DNA from: Psychroflexus montanilacus
GTDB taxonomy: Bacteria > Bacteroidota > Bacteroidia > Flavobacteriales > Flavobacteriaceae
Assembly (NCBI RefSeq): GCF_020164535.1
Contig: NZ_JAIQZC010000001.1
Location: 1,302,001-1,366,000 of the forward strand
Reading direction: 5' to 3'
Length of the DNA: 64,000 nucleotides
This document shows, piece by piece, positions 1-8,211 of the stretch (positions are counted from its first letter, which is position 1; each line of letters begins with the position of its first letter). Under the pieces are notes generated by a model. It was not told the origin of the DNA, made no database searches, and saw only the letters and a list, made by a program, of their open reading frames with translations. A program made the translations under genes and the position numbers.

Positions 1-875
1 ATAAACAAGATGGAAATGAGCAGAATACTTAGTGACTCCTTAAAGTACAGTAATTCCTTTAGATTAGGTAAATTAGTATTTCCCATAATAATTCCCATAA
101 CGACAACTGCAAGAAGTCCACTTTCGTGCGCAAAGTGATCTGCTAACACAAAAACTCCCAGAACTGTAGCCAACGTAAACACATTCAACAGATAGTGAGG
201 AATGATTTTAGATTTGATAGAAAACGCCAGTGCCTTGGCAAAGGTAAACCCGAAGGTAAATCCAAATAAAACAATTTTACCAAATTCTACCAAAGCAGTA
301 GTCGTAAAGGCTTCACCTCCTCCTGCAGAAATAAATTCAAATACCAATACAGCTACTAAAGCACCAATAGGATCAATCAAAATTCCCTCCCATTTCAAAA
401 TGGTGGATACATCTTTCTTAAGAGGAATATTTCTCAAGATAGGAGTGATTACTGTTGGACCTGTGACAATAATAAGTCCGGAAAAGAGTAGTGAAATCTG
501 CCAGCTTAGTCCTAAAATCCAGTGTGCTGCCATACCAGCTCCAACGAAAGTAATTATCACAGCTACTGTGATTAGCTTCACAATGACAGGGCCGACATTT
601 AAGATTTCACCTCGTCTAAGCGTGAGTCCACCTTCAAACAGAATGATACCAATAGCCAGTGAAACAAAATAAAACAAACTTTCACCTGGAAATAAACCAG
701 ATTCGCCATTCCATATTGGTTCTATTAGTTTAGAACCATCTTCGGTATAAAGTGAAGCAATTGGTCCAACCAAAAGCCCTATAAGTATCAACGGTAAAAT
801 CGCAGGAATTTTGAATCGCCATGCAAACCACTGAGCCAAAATCCCAAGTATAATAATTCCTGCTAGTTCAATCAT
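1..875 (-). CDS. Cation:proton antiporter (CPA1/NhaP type), 3' end outside window
   Basis: Reading the minus strand from the ATG at 875 gives an uninterrupted frame of about 291 codons that leaves the window at base 1, so the C-terminus is missing. The protein begins MIELAGIIILGILAQWFAWR and consists of repeated hydrophobic helices. It carries an ILFEGGLTLR segment and a VTGPTVITPILRN segment, both characteristic of sodium/proton exchangers of the CPA1 family, followed by WEGILIDPIGAL, which holds the acidic residues expected in the transport core. Such proteins exchange cytoplasmic Na+ or K+ for H+ across the inner membrane, for pH and salt homeostasis. It is divergent from the metallo-hydrolase gene with a 95-nt gap. 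A C-terminal TrkA or other regulatory domain cannot be judged because the gene is cut. Confidence 0.88.
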   Translation of the reverse strand, partial: MIELAGIIILGILAQWFAWRFKIPAILPLILIGLLVGPIASLYTEDGSKLIEPIWNGESGLFPGESLFYFVSLAIGIILFEGGLTLRRGEILNVGPVIVKLITVAVIITFVGAGMAAHWILGLSWQISLLFSGLIIVTGPTVITPILRNIPLKKDVSTILKWEGILIDPIGALVAVLVFEFISAGGGEAFTTTALVEFGKIVLFGFTFGFTFAKALAFSIKSKIIPHYLLNVFTLATVLGVFVLADHFAHESGLLAVVVMGIIMGNTNLPNLKELLYFKESLSILLISILF

Positions 876-970
876 AAACGTTAAATTTGAGTCGTTAAAA
901 ATAGCATAATCCGAGAGACTCGAATTTCAAAGTTAAGACTCTTTTAGTATTTTGCTCTAAAATATACCTT

Positions 971-1831
971 ATGACTTTATATCCCATAGAAACTGGCCAT
1001 TTTAAACTAGACGGTGGTGCCATGTTTGGTGTTGTTCCCAAATCATTATGGCAGCGCACCAACCCTGCAGATAATAACAATATGATCGATATTGCTGCCA
1101 CTAGTTTACTTATCGAAAATGGAAAACAACTTATTCTAATAGATACTGGCCTGGGAGATAAGCAAAGCGAAAAATTTTTTAGCCATTACCACAGGTGGGG
1201 AGATCATTCAATCGATAAATCACTTAAGCAGCATGGATTCCATAGAGATGATGTTACCGATGTTTTTATGACGCATCTCCATTTTGATCACTGCGGAGGA
1301 AGTATTCAATGGAACAAAGATAAAACAGGTTACGAGCCTGCTTTCAAAAATGCTAAATTCTGGACCAACCAGGAGCACTGGGAGTGGGCCACCAAGCCAA
1401 ATGACAGAGAAAAAGCTTCATTCCTTAAAGAGAATCTGTTGCCTATGCAGGAATCCGGTCAGCTTCATTTTCTAAATAGGACAGAAAATAGACATCTCTA
1501 CAAGGATTTAGGTTTCGAAGTGCTTTTTGTTGATGGTCATACAGACAAGCAAATGATTCCTATTATAGAGTACAAGGACAAAAAACTAGTCTTTGCAGCA
1601 GACTTGCTGCCTACCGCCGGTCATGTTCCACTACCCTACGTCATGGGATTTGACACCAGACCTTTAAAAACTTTAGATGAGAAAAAACTTTTCCTGGAAG
1701 AGGCTGTTAAAAACAACTATTACATATTCCTCGAGCACGATGCTCACAATGAAATTATCAACCTGAAGGACACAGAAAAAGGAGCTAGACTAGATTCTAA
1801 ATTTACCTTCAATGAACTTTTTACCAATTAA
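971..1831 (+). CDS. MBL-fold metallo-hydrolase (lactonase-like)
   Basis: A 286-residue metallo-beta-lactamase fold protein. The signature THLHFDH is at residues 101-107 (H102, H104, D106, H107). Further metal-ligand candidates are H190 in VDGHTD, D211 in AADLLP and a late histidine in LEHDAH (256 or 259). No signal peptide is visible, so it is probably cytoplasmic. Length and motif order resemble the AHL-lactonase and methyl-parathion-hydrolase branch, but the substrate cannot be assigned from sequence alone. It lies 14 nt upstream of the S8 protease and may be co-transcribed with it. Confidence 0.88.
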   Translation: MTLYPIETGHFKLDGGAMFGVVPKSLWQRTNPADNNNMIDIAATSLLIENGKQLILIDTGLGDKQSEKFFSHYHRWGDHSIDKSLKQHGFHRDDVTDVFMTHLHFDHCGGSIQWNKDKTGYEPAFKNAKFWTNQEHWEWATKPNDREKASFLKENLLPMQESGQLHFLNRTENRHLYKDLGFEVLFVDGHTDKQMIPIIEYKDKKLVFAADLLPTAGHVPLPYVMGFDTRPLKTLDEKKLFLEEAVKNNYYIFLEHDAHNEIINLKDTEKGARLDSKFTFNELFTN

Positions 1832-1845
1832 ATTCAAACACAACT

Positions 1846-3525
1846 ATGAACAATACATTTTTTAAAGCAGGAGGTCTAAGCCTTTTAGCTACTGGCCTTT
1901 TAATAGGCTGCGCAAGTGGCCCGAAAATCAATTCAGAACCCATTCCAAATCTTCAGGATACAAATGAAAAAAAGGTAAAACTTACAGATGAGGAGCTGGA
2001 GATTTGGGGAAGTAAAGATCTTTTAAAGGATACTATTCCAGGAATGAGTGTGGATAGAGCTTACCAGGAACTTATTAAAGATTACGAAGGAAAAACAGTG
2101 ATTGTAGCTGTGTTGGATAGCGGAATTGATATTGAACATGAAGACCTGGAAGGCGTTATCTGGACCAATATTGATGAAATCCCAGACAACGGCAAAGATG
2201 ACGATAACAATGGTTTTGTAGACGATATCCATGGATGGAATTTTTTGGGAGATGTCGTTGAAGAAAATTTAGAATACACGAGAATTGTCAGAGATTATCA
2301 GGAGGAATTTGAAGGCAAAAATGCAACAGATATTCCTGAGGACAGACTTAAAGATTTTAAACTATACAGAGCAGCTAAAGCTGAATTTGACAAAGAAGTA
2401 GGTGATACTCAAAAAAGTTTAAACAGGTATGTCACCATGAACAACCAATTGCAGGAAGCAGAAGAGACACTCAAAAATGAGCTTGAGGTTGATAAACTGA
2501 CAATTGATAATGTAACTGCTTATAAACCTGAAGACGACACTTCATTAAATCAAAAAATGTTATTGCTCAATGTAATGAACAATATTGATGAAGATCTCCA
2601 AAATATTCAGGATCAGCTGGCAGAAGCGATGGAGTACTTTGGCAATAGATCCAAATACCATTTCAATCTGGACCTCAATGCCAGGCAAAAAAATCTTGGT
2701 GATGATGCAGATGATTTTTCAACAAAAATCTATGGTAACAACAAAGTTAGCGGTCCAAATGAAGACCGGAAAGATGCAAAGCATGGCACTCACGTAGCTG
2801 GAATTATTGCAGCAAATCGAAAAAATGAAAAAGGCATCAAAGGTGTCGCGGAAAATGTACTCATCATGCCTATAAGAGCAGTGCCCGATGGAGATGAGTA
2901 CGATAAGGATATTGCTTTAGGCATTCGGTATGCAGTAGACAACGGTGCGAGTATTATTAATACCTCTTTTGGAAAGTACTTTTCTACACATCCGGAGTGG
3001 GTCATGGAAGCAATTGAGTACGCTTCAGAAAATGACGTATTGATTGTGAATGCTGCTGGAAATGAGGGATTAAATCTAGACGAAAAAAGGGTTTACCCCA
3101 ATGATGAGACTCCTGAGGATCCAACAGATTTTGTAGATAATTTTATCAATGTAGGTTCAATTACATCTGAGTATGGAGGAAACCTGGTTTCTGGATTTTC
3201 AAATTATGGAAAGAATAGTGTTGATGTATTCGCTCCAGGGTCTTCAATTTATGCCACGACACCTTTAGATACTTATGAATTTCTGCAGGGTACTTCTATG
3301 GCAGCTCCTAATGTTGCAGGTGTCGCCGCTATGATAAGATCCCTATATCCAAAATTAAGTGCTGCGCAAGTCAAACAAATCCTTATGGATTCTGGATTAA
3401 GCACAGAACAAGAAGTCATACTTGGGGGAGATCCGAATGAAACAAAACCATTTAATGAAATTTCAGTTTCAGGAAAAATGGTCAATATGTATAATGCTAT
3501 TATTTTAGCTTCAAAAACCAAATAA
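1846..3525 (+). CDS. Subtilisin-like S8 serine protease, lipoprotein, with large insertion
   Basis: A 559-residue protein starting with a lipoprotein signal peptide (lipobox LIGC, C22), so it is probably an envelope-anchored peptidase. The S8 triad is readable: D91 in AVLDSGID, H313 in KHGTHVAG and S484 in GTSMAAPN, with the oxyanion Asn N406 in AAGNEG. The spacing is unusual: D and H are 222 residues apart, whereas in ordinary subtilisins they are a few tens apart. The intervening segment (about 130-300) is highly charged and predicted mostly helical by eye (QKSLNRYVTMNN, MNNIDEDLQNIQDQLAEAME). Similar insertions occur in Bacteroidota S8 proteins. The M1 peptidase gene follows after 3 nt, so the two are an operon and may act in extracytoplasmic protein turnover. 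Confidence 0.92.
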   Translation: MNNTFFKAGGLSLLATGLLIGCASGPKINSEPIPNLQDTNEKKVKLTDEELEIWGSKDLLKDTIPGMSVDRAYQELIKDYEGKTVIVAVLDSGIDIEHEDLEGVIWTNIDEIPDNGKDDDNNGFVDDIHGWNFLGDVVEENLEYTRIVRDYQEEFEGKNATDIPEDRLKDFKLYRAAKAEFDKEVGDTQKSLNRYVTMNNQLQEAEETLKNELEVDKLTIDNVTAYKPEDDTSLNQKMLLLNVMNNIDEDLQNIQDQLAEAMEYFGNRSKYHFNLDLNARQKNLGDDADDFSTKIYGNNKVSGPNEDRKDAKHGTHVAGIIAANRKNEKGIKGVAENVLIMPIRAVPDGDEYDKDIALGIRYAVDNGASIINTSFGKYFSTHPEWVMEAIEYASENDVLIVNAAGNEGLNLDEKRVYPNDETPEDPTDFVDNFINVGSITSEYGGNLVSGFSNYGKNSVDVFAPGSSIYATTPLDTYEFLQGTSMAAPNVAGVAAMIRSLYPKLSAAQVKQILMDSGLSTEQEVILGGDPNETKPFNEISVSGKMVNMYNAIILASKTK

Positions 3526-3528
3526 GAG

Positions 3529-5352
3529 ATGCTCAAAACCACATTTACCTTTACTTTATTATTTGCTTTTACAGCAATTTTTAGTCAAAACAATACCAGT
3601 TATTGGCAACAACACGTCGACTACAAAATGGAAGTTGATTTTGACGACAAGAACTATCAATATGATGGTGAACAACAACTTGTTTACACCAACAATTCTC
3701 CAGATACATTGCAAAGGGTTTTTTACCATATGTATTTTAATGCATTTCAACCTAATAGTGAAATGGACATCAGGTCTAGAACCATTCAAGATCCAGACGG
3801 CAGAGTGAAAGATCGTATTTCTAAACTTAACGACGACGAAATAGGCTACATGAGAGCCAAATCGCTAAAGCAGGATGGAAAAAAATTGAATCACAAACTG
3901 GTAGGAACCGTCCTGGAAGTTGAATTAAATCAACCTGTTTTGCCTGGTGAGTCTACAACTTTTGAGATGGAGTTTGAAGGTCAAGTACCAGTTCAAATTA
4001 GAAGATCAGGAAGAAATAATGCTGAAGGGGTTGAGCTCTCAATGACTCAGTGGTACCCTAAAATGGCTGAATATGACTTTGAAGGATGGCATGCAGATCC
4101 ATATATCGCCAGAGAATTCCACGGTGTTTGGGGAGATTTTGATGTGAAGATAAAAATCAATAAAGATTTCATATTAGGCGGAACAGGGTATATTCAAAAC
4201 CCAAATGAAGTTGGTTACGGATATGAAGCTGAAGGCACAAAGGTGAAAAGAAAAGGCAAGAAATTAACCTGGCATTTCAAAGCACCAAATGTACATGACT
4301 TTACCTGGGCTGCGGATAAAGAATACATTCACGATAAGGTAACAGGAACTGACGGAACTGTGCTTCATTTTTTATATAAAGACAATGAAGAAATTAAGGA
4401 GAACTGGAAAAATTTACAGTCTAAAACTTCGGACCTTTTAGATTTTTTCAATGAACACATAGGAGCTTATCCTTACGATCAATATTCTGTCATCCAGGGC
4501 GGTGACGGTGGCATGGAATACGCCATGTGTACTTTGATTACTGGTGAAAGAGAGTTTGGAAGTTTGGTAGGTGTGACTGCTCACGAAATGGCCCACGCCT
4601 GGTTTCAACATATCCTGGCTACAGATGAAGCCCAACACGAGTGGATGGATGAAGGTTTTACAACCTACATCTCTTCGCTTGCGATGAATGAAGTTATGGA
4701 TCAAAACAAAGAGAATCCATTAGAAGGAACTTACAGAGGTTACGTAAGTTTAGCAAATTCTGGCTATGAGCAACCACAGTCTACTCATGCAGACCGATAT
4801 GAATTCAACCAAGCCTATGGGATTTCTGCTTATTCTAAAGGAGCAGTGTTTTTAGGACAATTGGGGTATTTGATTGGTGAAGACAACTTAAAGAAGACTT
4901 TGAATAGATACTTTGATGATTGGAAATTTAAACATCCAACGCCAAATGACTTTATACGTGTTGCTGAAAAAGTAAGCGGTGCAGAATTGAGCTGGTACCT
5001 TAACGACTGGACGAGAACTACGAATACGGTTGATTATGGTATTAAAGACGTGAACGTTACAGAAGGCAAAACAATTGTCACACTGGAACGTATTGGACTT
5101 ATCCCTATGCCGTTGGAGGTTAAAATAGATTATAAAGGGGGAAGTTCTGAAACTTTCTATGTTCCTTTTAGACTTATGAGATGGCAAAAACCTGATGCAG
5201 GAAAAGTTGTAGACGATTGGGCCTGGGCTTATCCTACCTACGAATTGGAAATCCCAACAACTCAATATGCAGTAGACAAAATTGAAATAGACCCTTCTGG
5301 TTTAATGGCTGACGTAGACAGAGAGAATAACGTTAGGGTAATGGAAGAATAA
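3529..5352 (+). CDS. M1 family zinc metallopeptidase (aminopeptidase)
   Basis: A 607-residue exported peptidase with a Sec signal peptide (MLKTTFTFTLLFAFTAIFSQ). The zinc motif HEMAH is at 352-356 (H352, E353, H356), with the third ligand E375 in WMDEGFTTY at exactly the HExxH-x18-E spacing. The substrate-binding GGMEYAM segment (GxMEN-like) precedes it. Members remove N-terminal residues from peptides in the periplasm or at the cell surface. The start lies 3 nt after the S8 protease stop, indicating translational coupling. The gene ends 24 nt before a strong bidirectional terminator. Confidence 0.93.
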   Translation: MLKTTFTFTLLFAFTAIFSQNNTSYWQQHVDYKMEVDFDDKNYQYDGEQQLVYTNNSPDTLQRVFYHMYFNAFQPNSEMDIRSRTIQDPDGRVKDRISKLNDDEIGYMRAKSLKQDGKKLNHKLVGTVLEVELNQPVLPGESTTFEMEFEGQVPVQIRRSGRNNAEGVELSMTQWYPKMAEYDFEGWHADPYIAREFHGVWGDFDVKIKINKDFILGGTGYIQNPNEVGYGYEAEGTKVKRKGKKLTWHFKAPNVHDFTWAADKEYIHDKVTGTDGTVLHFLYKDNEEIKENWKNLQSKTSDLLDFFNEHIGAYPYDQYSVIQGGDGGMEYAMCTLITGEREFGSLVGVTAHEMAHAWFQHILATDEAQHEWMDEGFTTYISSLAMNEVMDQNKENPLEGTYRGYVSLANSGYEQPQSTHADRYEFNQAYGISAYSKGAVFLGQLGYLIGEDNLKKTLNRYFDDWKFKHPTPNDFIRVAEKVSGAELSWYLNDWTRTTNTVDYGIKDVNVTEGKTIVTLERIGLIPMPLEVKIDYKGGSSETFYVPFRLMRWQKPDAGKVVDDWAWAYPTYELEIPTTQYAVDKIEIDPSGLMADVDRENNVRVMEE

Positions 5353-5376
5353 AAACCTGATTTTCTAAATTTATTG

Positions 5377-5414
5377 AAAGAGACCATTTCAGCTTTGAAA
5401 TGGTCTCTTTTTTT
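5377..5414. terminator. Bidirectional intrinsic terminator
   Basis: A perfect 14-bp stem (5377-5390 with 5397-5410) around the loop AGCTTT, A-rich on the left and T-rich on the right. It sits between the converging M1 peptidase gene (ending 5352) and the T9SS protein gene (ending 5423), and can terminate both. Confidence 0.9.
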
Positions 5415-5422
5415 AAATATAA

Positions 5423-7471
5423 TCAACCTTGCTTCACAAGCTTAAAAACCCGTTCACCTTGATCTGAAGTAAGTTTCACTAAATAAACTCCTGCACTAGC
5501 TGTGAAATTATTAATTTGAATTGCTGAGGCATTACTTGACTTTTGAGAATAAACCCGCTGCCCCATTAAATTATAGATAATTACTTCTGGATTAGTAAAT
5601 CTTTCTAAGCCATTTATACTAAAGACGCCTTTGGTTGGATTGGGGTATAAACTAATTTGCTGCAATTGAGGATTCGCCGTAGATAGATTCCTAGGGATTA
5701 ATTTTAGTGAAAATCGATTTTCATCTGATGATTCTGCAATGGACTGATCTATGCTAAAATTATAAGTCGAAGAAGATTCTGTCACCAAGCTTTCAGTTTC
5801 TAAATAATGGTCTACTAAGAATATCTGACTTGGAAACGCATCTGAAGTCTCAAAATTCAAAACGTAATTTGCTCTTCGGTATTGATCGATATATAAAGGC
5901 AAAATTTCTTCATCTTCTGGTAAGGGTTTGCGTTCTAAAGCCAGCAGTGTTTCATCTTTTACCCTTGTAAAATTTTCATCCACATTCGGAAGTTTCAAAA
6001 TATCATCTCCAATAGATTCAGAATAGTTTTTACCGAAATTTATCCTCAAACCATCTGATGGTGTACTTTGCAAATCAAAGGACTCCTGGTTAAACAATTG
6101 AATATCCAGAAAGTGCTCATCAGTTTGTGAAAGAATTTCAGTTTGGACTTCTTCTACAACTTTGTCGTCTTCAGAAAAATTGAGTTCAGTAGCAGTATTA
6201 TCCTCTAAAGTCTGAACAAAAGCTGCCTGCATAGGCTGTAAGTATTGGTTGGCCTCCGAGTTGGAAGAGTTGGTTCCAGTGGGAAGTTCTACAACTACAA
6301 ATGCGCCTCTGCCCCCTTCCTGATTAAGGTTTTGTATACCCCCTAGTTTAGGGTCCCACACATAGTAAACGTCGGTTCTCAAATTTTTAGACCTGGCTAA
6401 TACTGAATTCATATCAACCTGAGCATGGTATGGATTTCCAATCAGGCTAAACCCATCTCTTGAATGAGATAAATTATTTGTACTATAATTTCCTGTAAGC
6501 AATTCACCATAGGCCCTGAGTCGAGTTGGTGTTGGAGTTGCAGAATTGGAATAAATATTCACTGTTCTATCTCCACGCACAAGAAGCATGTATGGAGTGC
6601 CAGATTCCAACTTGTTTTGATCTGTATTCCTTATTGGATTAAATTCACCGGATTGATTATCAAATTGAAACATGGATGGGTTTCCTGAGGGATTAAAATC
6701 AAAGCCATGTTCTCCGTCCTGGTCCAAATGAGCTGGACCATTCCCTGGATTTATACCCGTGATGTGTGTACCGTAACCATCTACAACACTATCATCGTTA
6801 TAACTGTCTGCATTCTCCTGCCAGTTTTTTCTTATGGAAGAAGTTGTATTTACGGAAGAGCTTATTAACCTATTAGCCCTTCTTGCCGGATAGCATTGTT
6901 CCGTTTTAACTTTCCCGCTTATCTGGCCCTGTACTTTAGCAACTTGAGCTGTACGCTGGGTTTCAAAATCACATTTGAGATAGAGGTTATTCTTAGTAAC
7001 TAAATTACCTGTGTCAACGAAAAGATTTCCGTAAACATATATTTCGTCATTAACGTGAACTGTAGAATTATTTTTTATGCGGATATTATTGAAACTACCC
7101 TCCCCTTCGATAAATTGTGCAAAAGAGCCCGTTAATATAAGTTCACCATCGCCTTTAATTTCTCCTTCATTATCAATATTCTTAATGACAGATAGACTTG
7201 ATAATGTTTCTAATGTGAGAGAAATGTCGTCATCTATTTCAAGCTCATTAATAATTACAGAATTATGCAGAACAGCATTAGCTTCAATAATCACTTTTGA
7301 TGATGAGGAAGGTAAATGACCGTCCTCCCAGTTATTGGGGTTACTCCAGTTGCCTTCAAAGATGAATACTGACTTAACATCCTCTTTAGAGGTATTCAAT
7401 TCAGACTGAGAATAACCGACTGGTCTTGTAAAAAGAGTAAAGAACAGACTAATAAAAATAAATTTACTCAA
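5423..7471 (-). CDS. T9SS type A sorting domain surface protein (paralog 1, TTG start)
   Basis: A 682-residue secreted protein. The only sensible start is TTG at 7471 (MSKFIFISLFF...), because no in-frame ATG lies near the signal peptide and the putative -7 box ends 15 nt upstream. Order: signal peptide 1-22; a GNWSNPNNWEDGHLP repeat typical of T9SS cargo; a central module shared with the next two paralogs (EQCYPARRANRLISSSV, GYGTHITG, NPSMFQFDN, LLVRGDRTVN, GNPYHAQVDMNSV, QYLQPMQAAFV); a beta-rich part; and a type A C-terminal domain (ISLYPNPTKGVFSI ... GVYLVKLTSDQGERVFKLVKQ) that directs type IX secretion. Function is unknown. Its C-terminal domain is divergent from those of paralogs 2 and 3, and no small protein gene follows it. 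Confidence 0.85.
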   Translation of the reverse strand: MSKFIFISLFFTLFTRPVGYSQSELNTSKEDVKSVFIFEGNWSNPNNWEDGHLPSSSSKVIIEANAVLHNSVIINELEIDDDISLTLETLSSLSVIKNIDNEGEIKGDGELILTGSFAQFIEGEGSFNNIRIKNNSTVHVNDEIYVYGNLFVDTGNLVTKNNLYLKCDFETQRTAQVAKVQGQISGKVKTEQCYPARRANRLISSSVNTTSSIRKNWQENADSYNDDSVVDGYGTHITGINPGNGPAHLDQDGEHGFDFNPSGNPSMFQFDNQSGEFNPIRNTDQNKLESGTPYMLLVRGDRTVNIYSNSATPTPTRLRAYGELLTGNYSTNNLSHSRDGFSLIGNPYHAQVDMNSVLARSKNLRTDVYYVWDPKLGGIQNLNQEGGRGAFVVVELPTGTNSSNSEANQYLQPMQAAFVQTLEDNTATELNFSEDDKVVEEVQTEILSQTDEHFLDIQLFNQESFDLQSTPSDGLRINFGKNYSESIGDDILKLPNVDENFTRVKDETLLALERKPLPEDEEILPLYIDQYRRANYVLNFETSDAFPSQIFLVDHYLETESLVTESSSTYNFSIDQSIAESSDENRFSLKLIPRNLSTANPQLQQISLYPNPTKGVFSINGLERFTNPEVIIYNLMGQRVYSQKSSNASAIQINNFTASAGVYLVKLTSDQGERVFKLVKQG

Positions 7472-7486
7472 AATTTTATATTTCAG

Positions 7487-7531
7487 TAAAATTATAAGGT
7501 AAGCTCAGCTTATCGTGTAGAATTAATTCGA
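7487..7531 (-). promoter_or_regulatory. Shared promoter element upstream of T9SS paralog 1
   Basis: On the minus strand the 16-mer TCGAATTAATTCTACA (7516-7531) is followed by exactly 21 nt and then TAATTTTA (7487-7494), a 7/8 match to the Bacteroidota -7 box TAnnTTTG. The start codon follows 15 nt later. The same architecture occurs upstream of paralogs 2 and 3. The 16-mer contains the palindrome GAATTAATTC. Confidence 0.6.
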
Positions 7532-7612
7532 AATCAGAAAGATAGGTTGCGTATTTGATGATATTTAACACATATTGACCCTAACATAGAAAACTTGTAG
7601 AACAATTTGTAC

Positions 7613-7643
7613 AAAAAAACCACTCAGGCTTTGAGTGGTTTTT
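7613..7643 (-). terminator. Intrinsic terminator after the paralog 2 / small-protein operon
   Basis: A stem of about 11-12 bp (core CCACTCA / TGAGTGG, loop GGCTT) followed by a T-run when read on the minus strand, placed 26 nt after the stop of the 67-residue protein gene. Confidence 0.85.
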
Positions 7644-7669
7644 AAACTTAAAAACTATGTAGAATTTGT

Positions 7670-7873
7670 CTACTTTTTTACTTTTCTAATCCCCAGATAT
7701 CCACCAACGGCTAAGCCTAAAGCAATAAGTCCGTTGATAGGAGCCACTGGCTCATCGTCTACATCATCTGGGAAGCCTATATCTCCCATTCCCTGTGCGT
7801 ATCCACTTGTTGTTACCAAAAGTAGAAGTACAACAATAGCTAGTGTTATATAGTGTGTAGTGTGAAGTTTCAT
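7670..7873 (-). CDS. 67-residue secreted small protein with C-terminal sorting-like tail (copy 1)
   Basis: Residues 1-27 form a signal peptide (MKLHTTHYITLAIVVLLLLV ... GYAQ). A short acidic spacer follows (FPDDVDDEPVAP), then P45-I-N-G, a hydrophobic stretch 49-60 and a basic end RKVKK. This tripartite tail (Pro-containing signature, transmembrane span, basic cluster) resembles the PEP-CTERM/PID-CTERM class of protein-sorting signals seen in Bacteroidota small proteins; that assignment is by resemblance only. The start lies 4 nt after the stop of the 1053-residue T9SS protein, so the two are co-transcribed. The copy at 11208-11411 differs by one residue (V20 against A20). No sorting enzyme is in the window. 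Function unknown. Confidence 0.75.
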   Translation of the reverse strand: MKLHTTHYITLAIVVLLLLVTTSGYAQGMGDIGFPDDVDDEPVAPINGLIALGLAVGGYLGIRKVKK

Positions 7874-8211
7874 ATCCTTATTCTTTTATCAGTTTGAAGG
7901 TTTTCTCGCCTTGATTGGTTTTTAATTTTACCAGGTAGATGCCTGTAGTAGCATTGAAATCTGTCACCTCTATGGTAGACTGACCGGTTAAGCTTTTCTT
8001 ATACACCTGCTGACCTATCATGTTGTAGATCTCTAGCTCTGTTCCTTGCTCCAAGTCTCTGCCCGAGATGCTAAAGTTGCCTTGAGTTGGGTTAGGATAA
8101 AGACTTAAGCTTGTTATAGTCTCCTCTGGTGTAGATAAACTCACAGGTTCAAAGACTAGAGCAAATCGATCTGAAGCCTTAGATTCTGGAATTGACTCAT
8201 CTACTGTGAAG
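7708..8211. repeat. Direct duplication, copy 1 (T9SS C-terminus plus small gene)
   Basis: About 500 bp covering the last ~110 codons of paralog 2 and nearly all of the 67-residue gene. It is nearly identical, without indels, to 11246-11749 (constant offset 3538 bp, roughly eight mismatches by eye). Similarity collapses abruptly at about 8211, inside the coding region, which suggests a recent duplication or gene conversion. Confidence 0.85.

Noticed and set aside
202-672. Plus-strand open frame of 156 codons at the start of the window
   Set aside because: It is the antisense shadow of the antiporter gene, whose minus-strand translation shows clear transporter helices and motifs.
7635-7853. 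Plus-strand open frames opposite the two 67-residue genes (also 11173-11391)
   Set aside because: They are duplicated only because the opposite-strand gene is duplicated. The minus-strand reading has a signal peptide and operon spacing.
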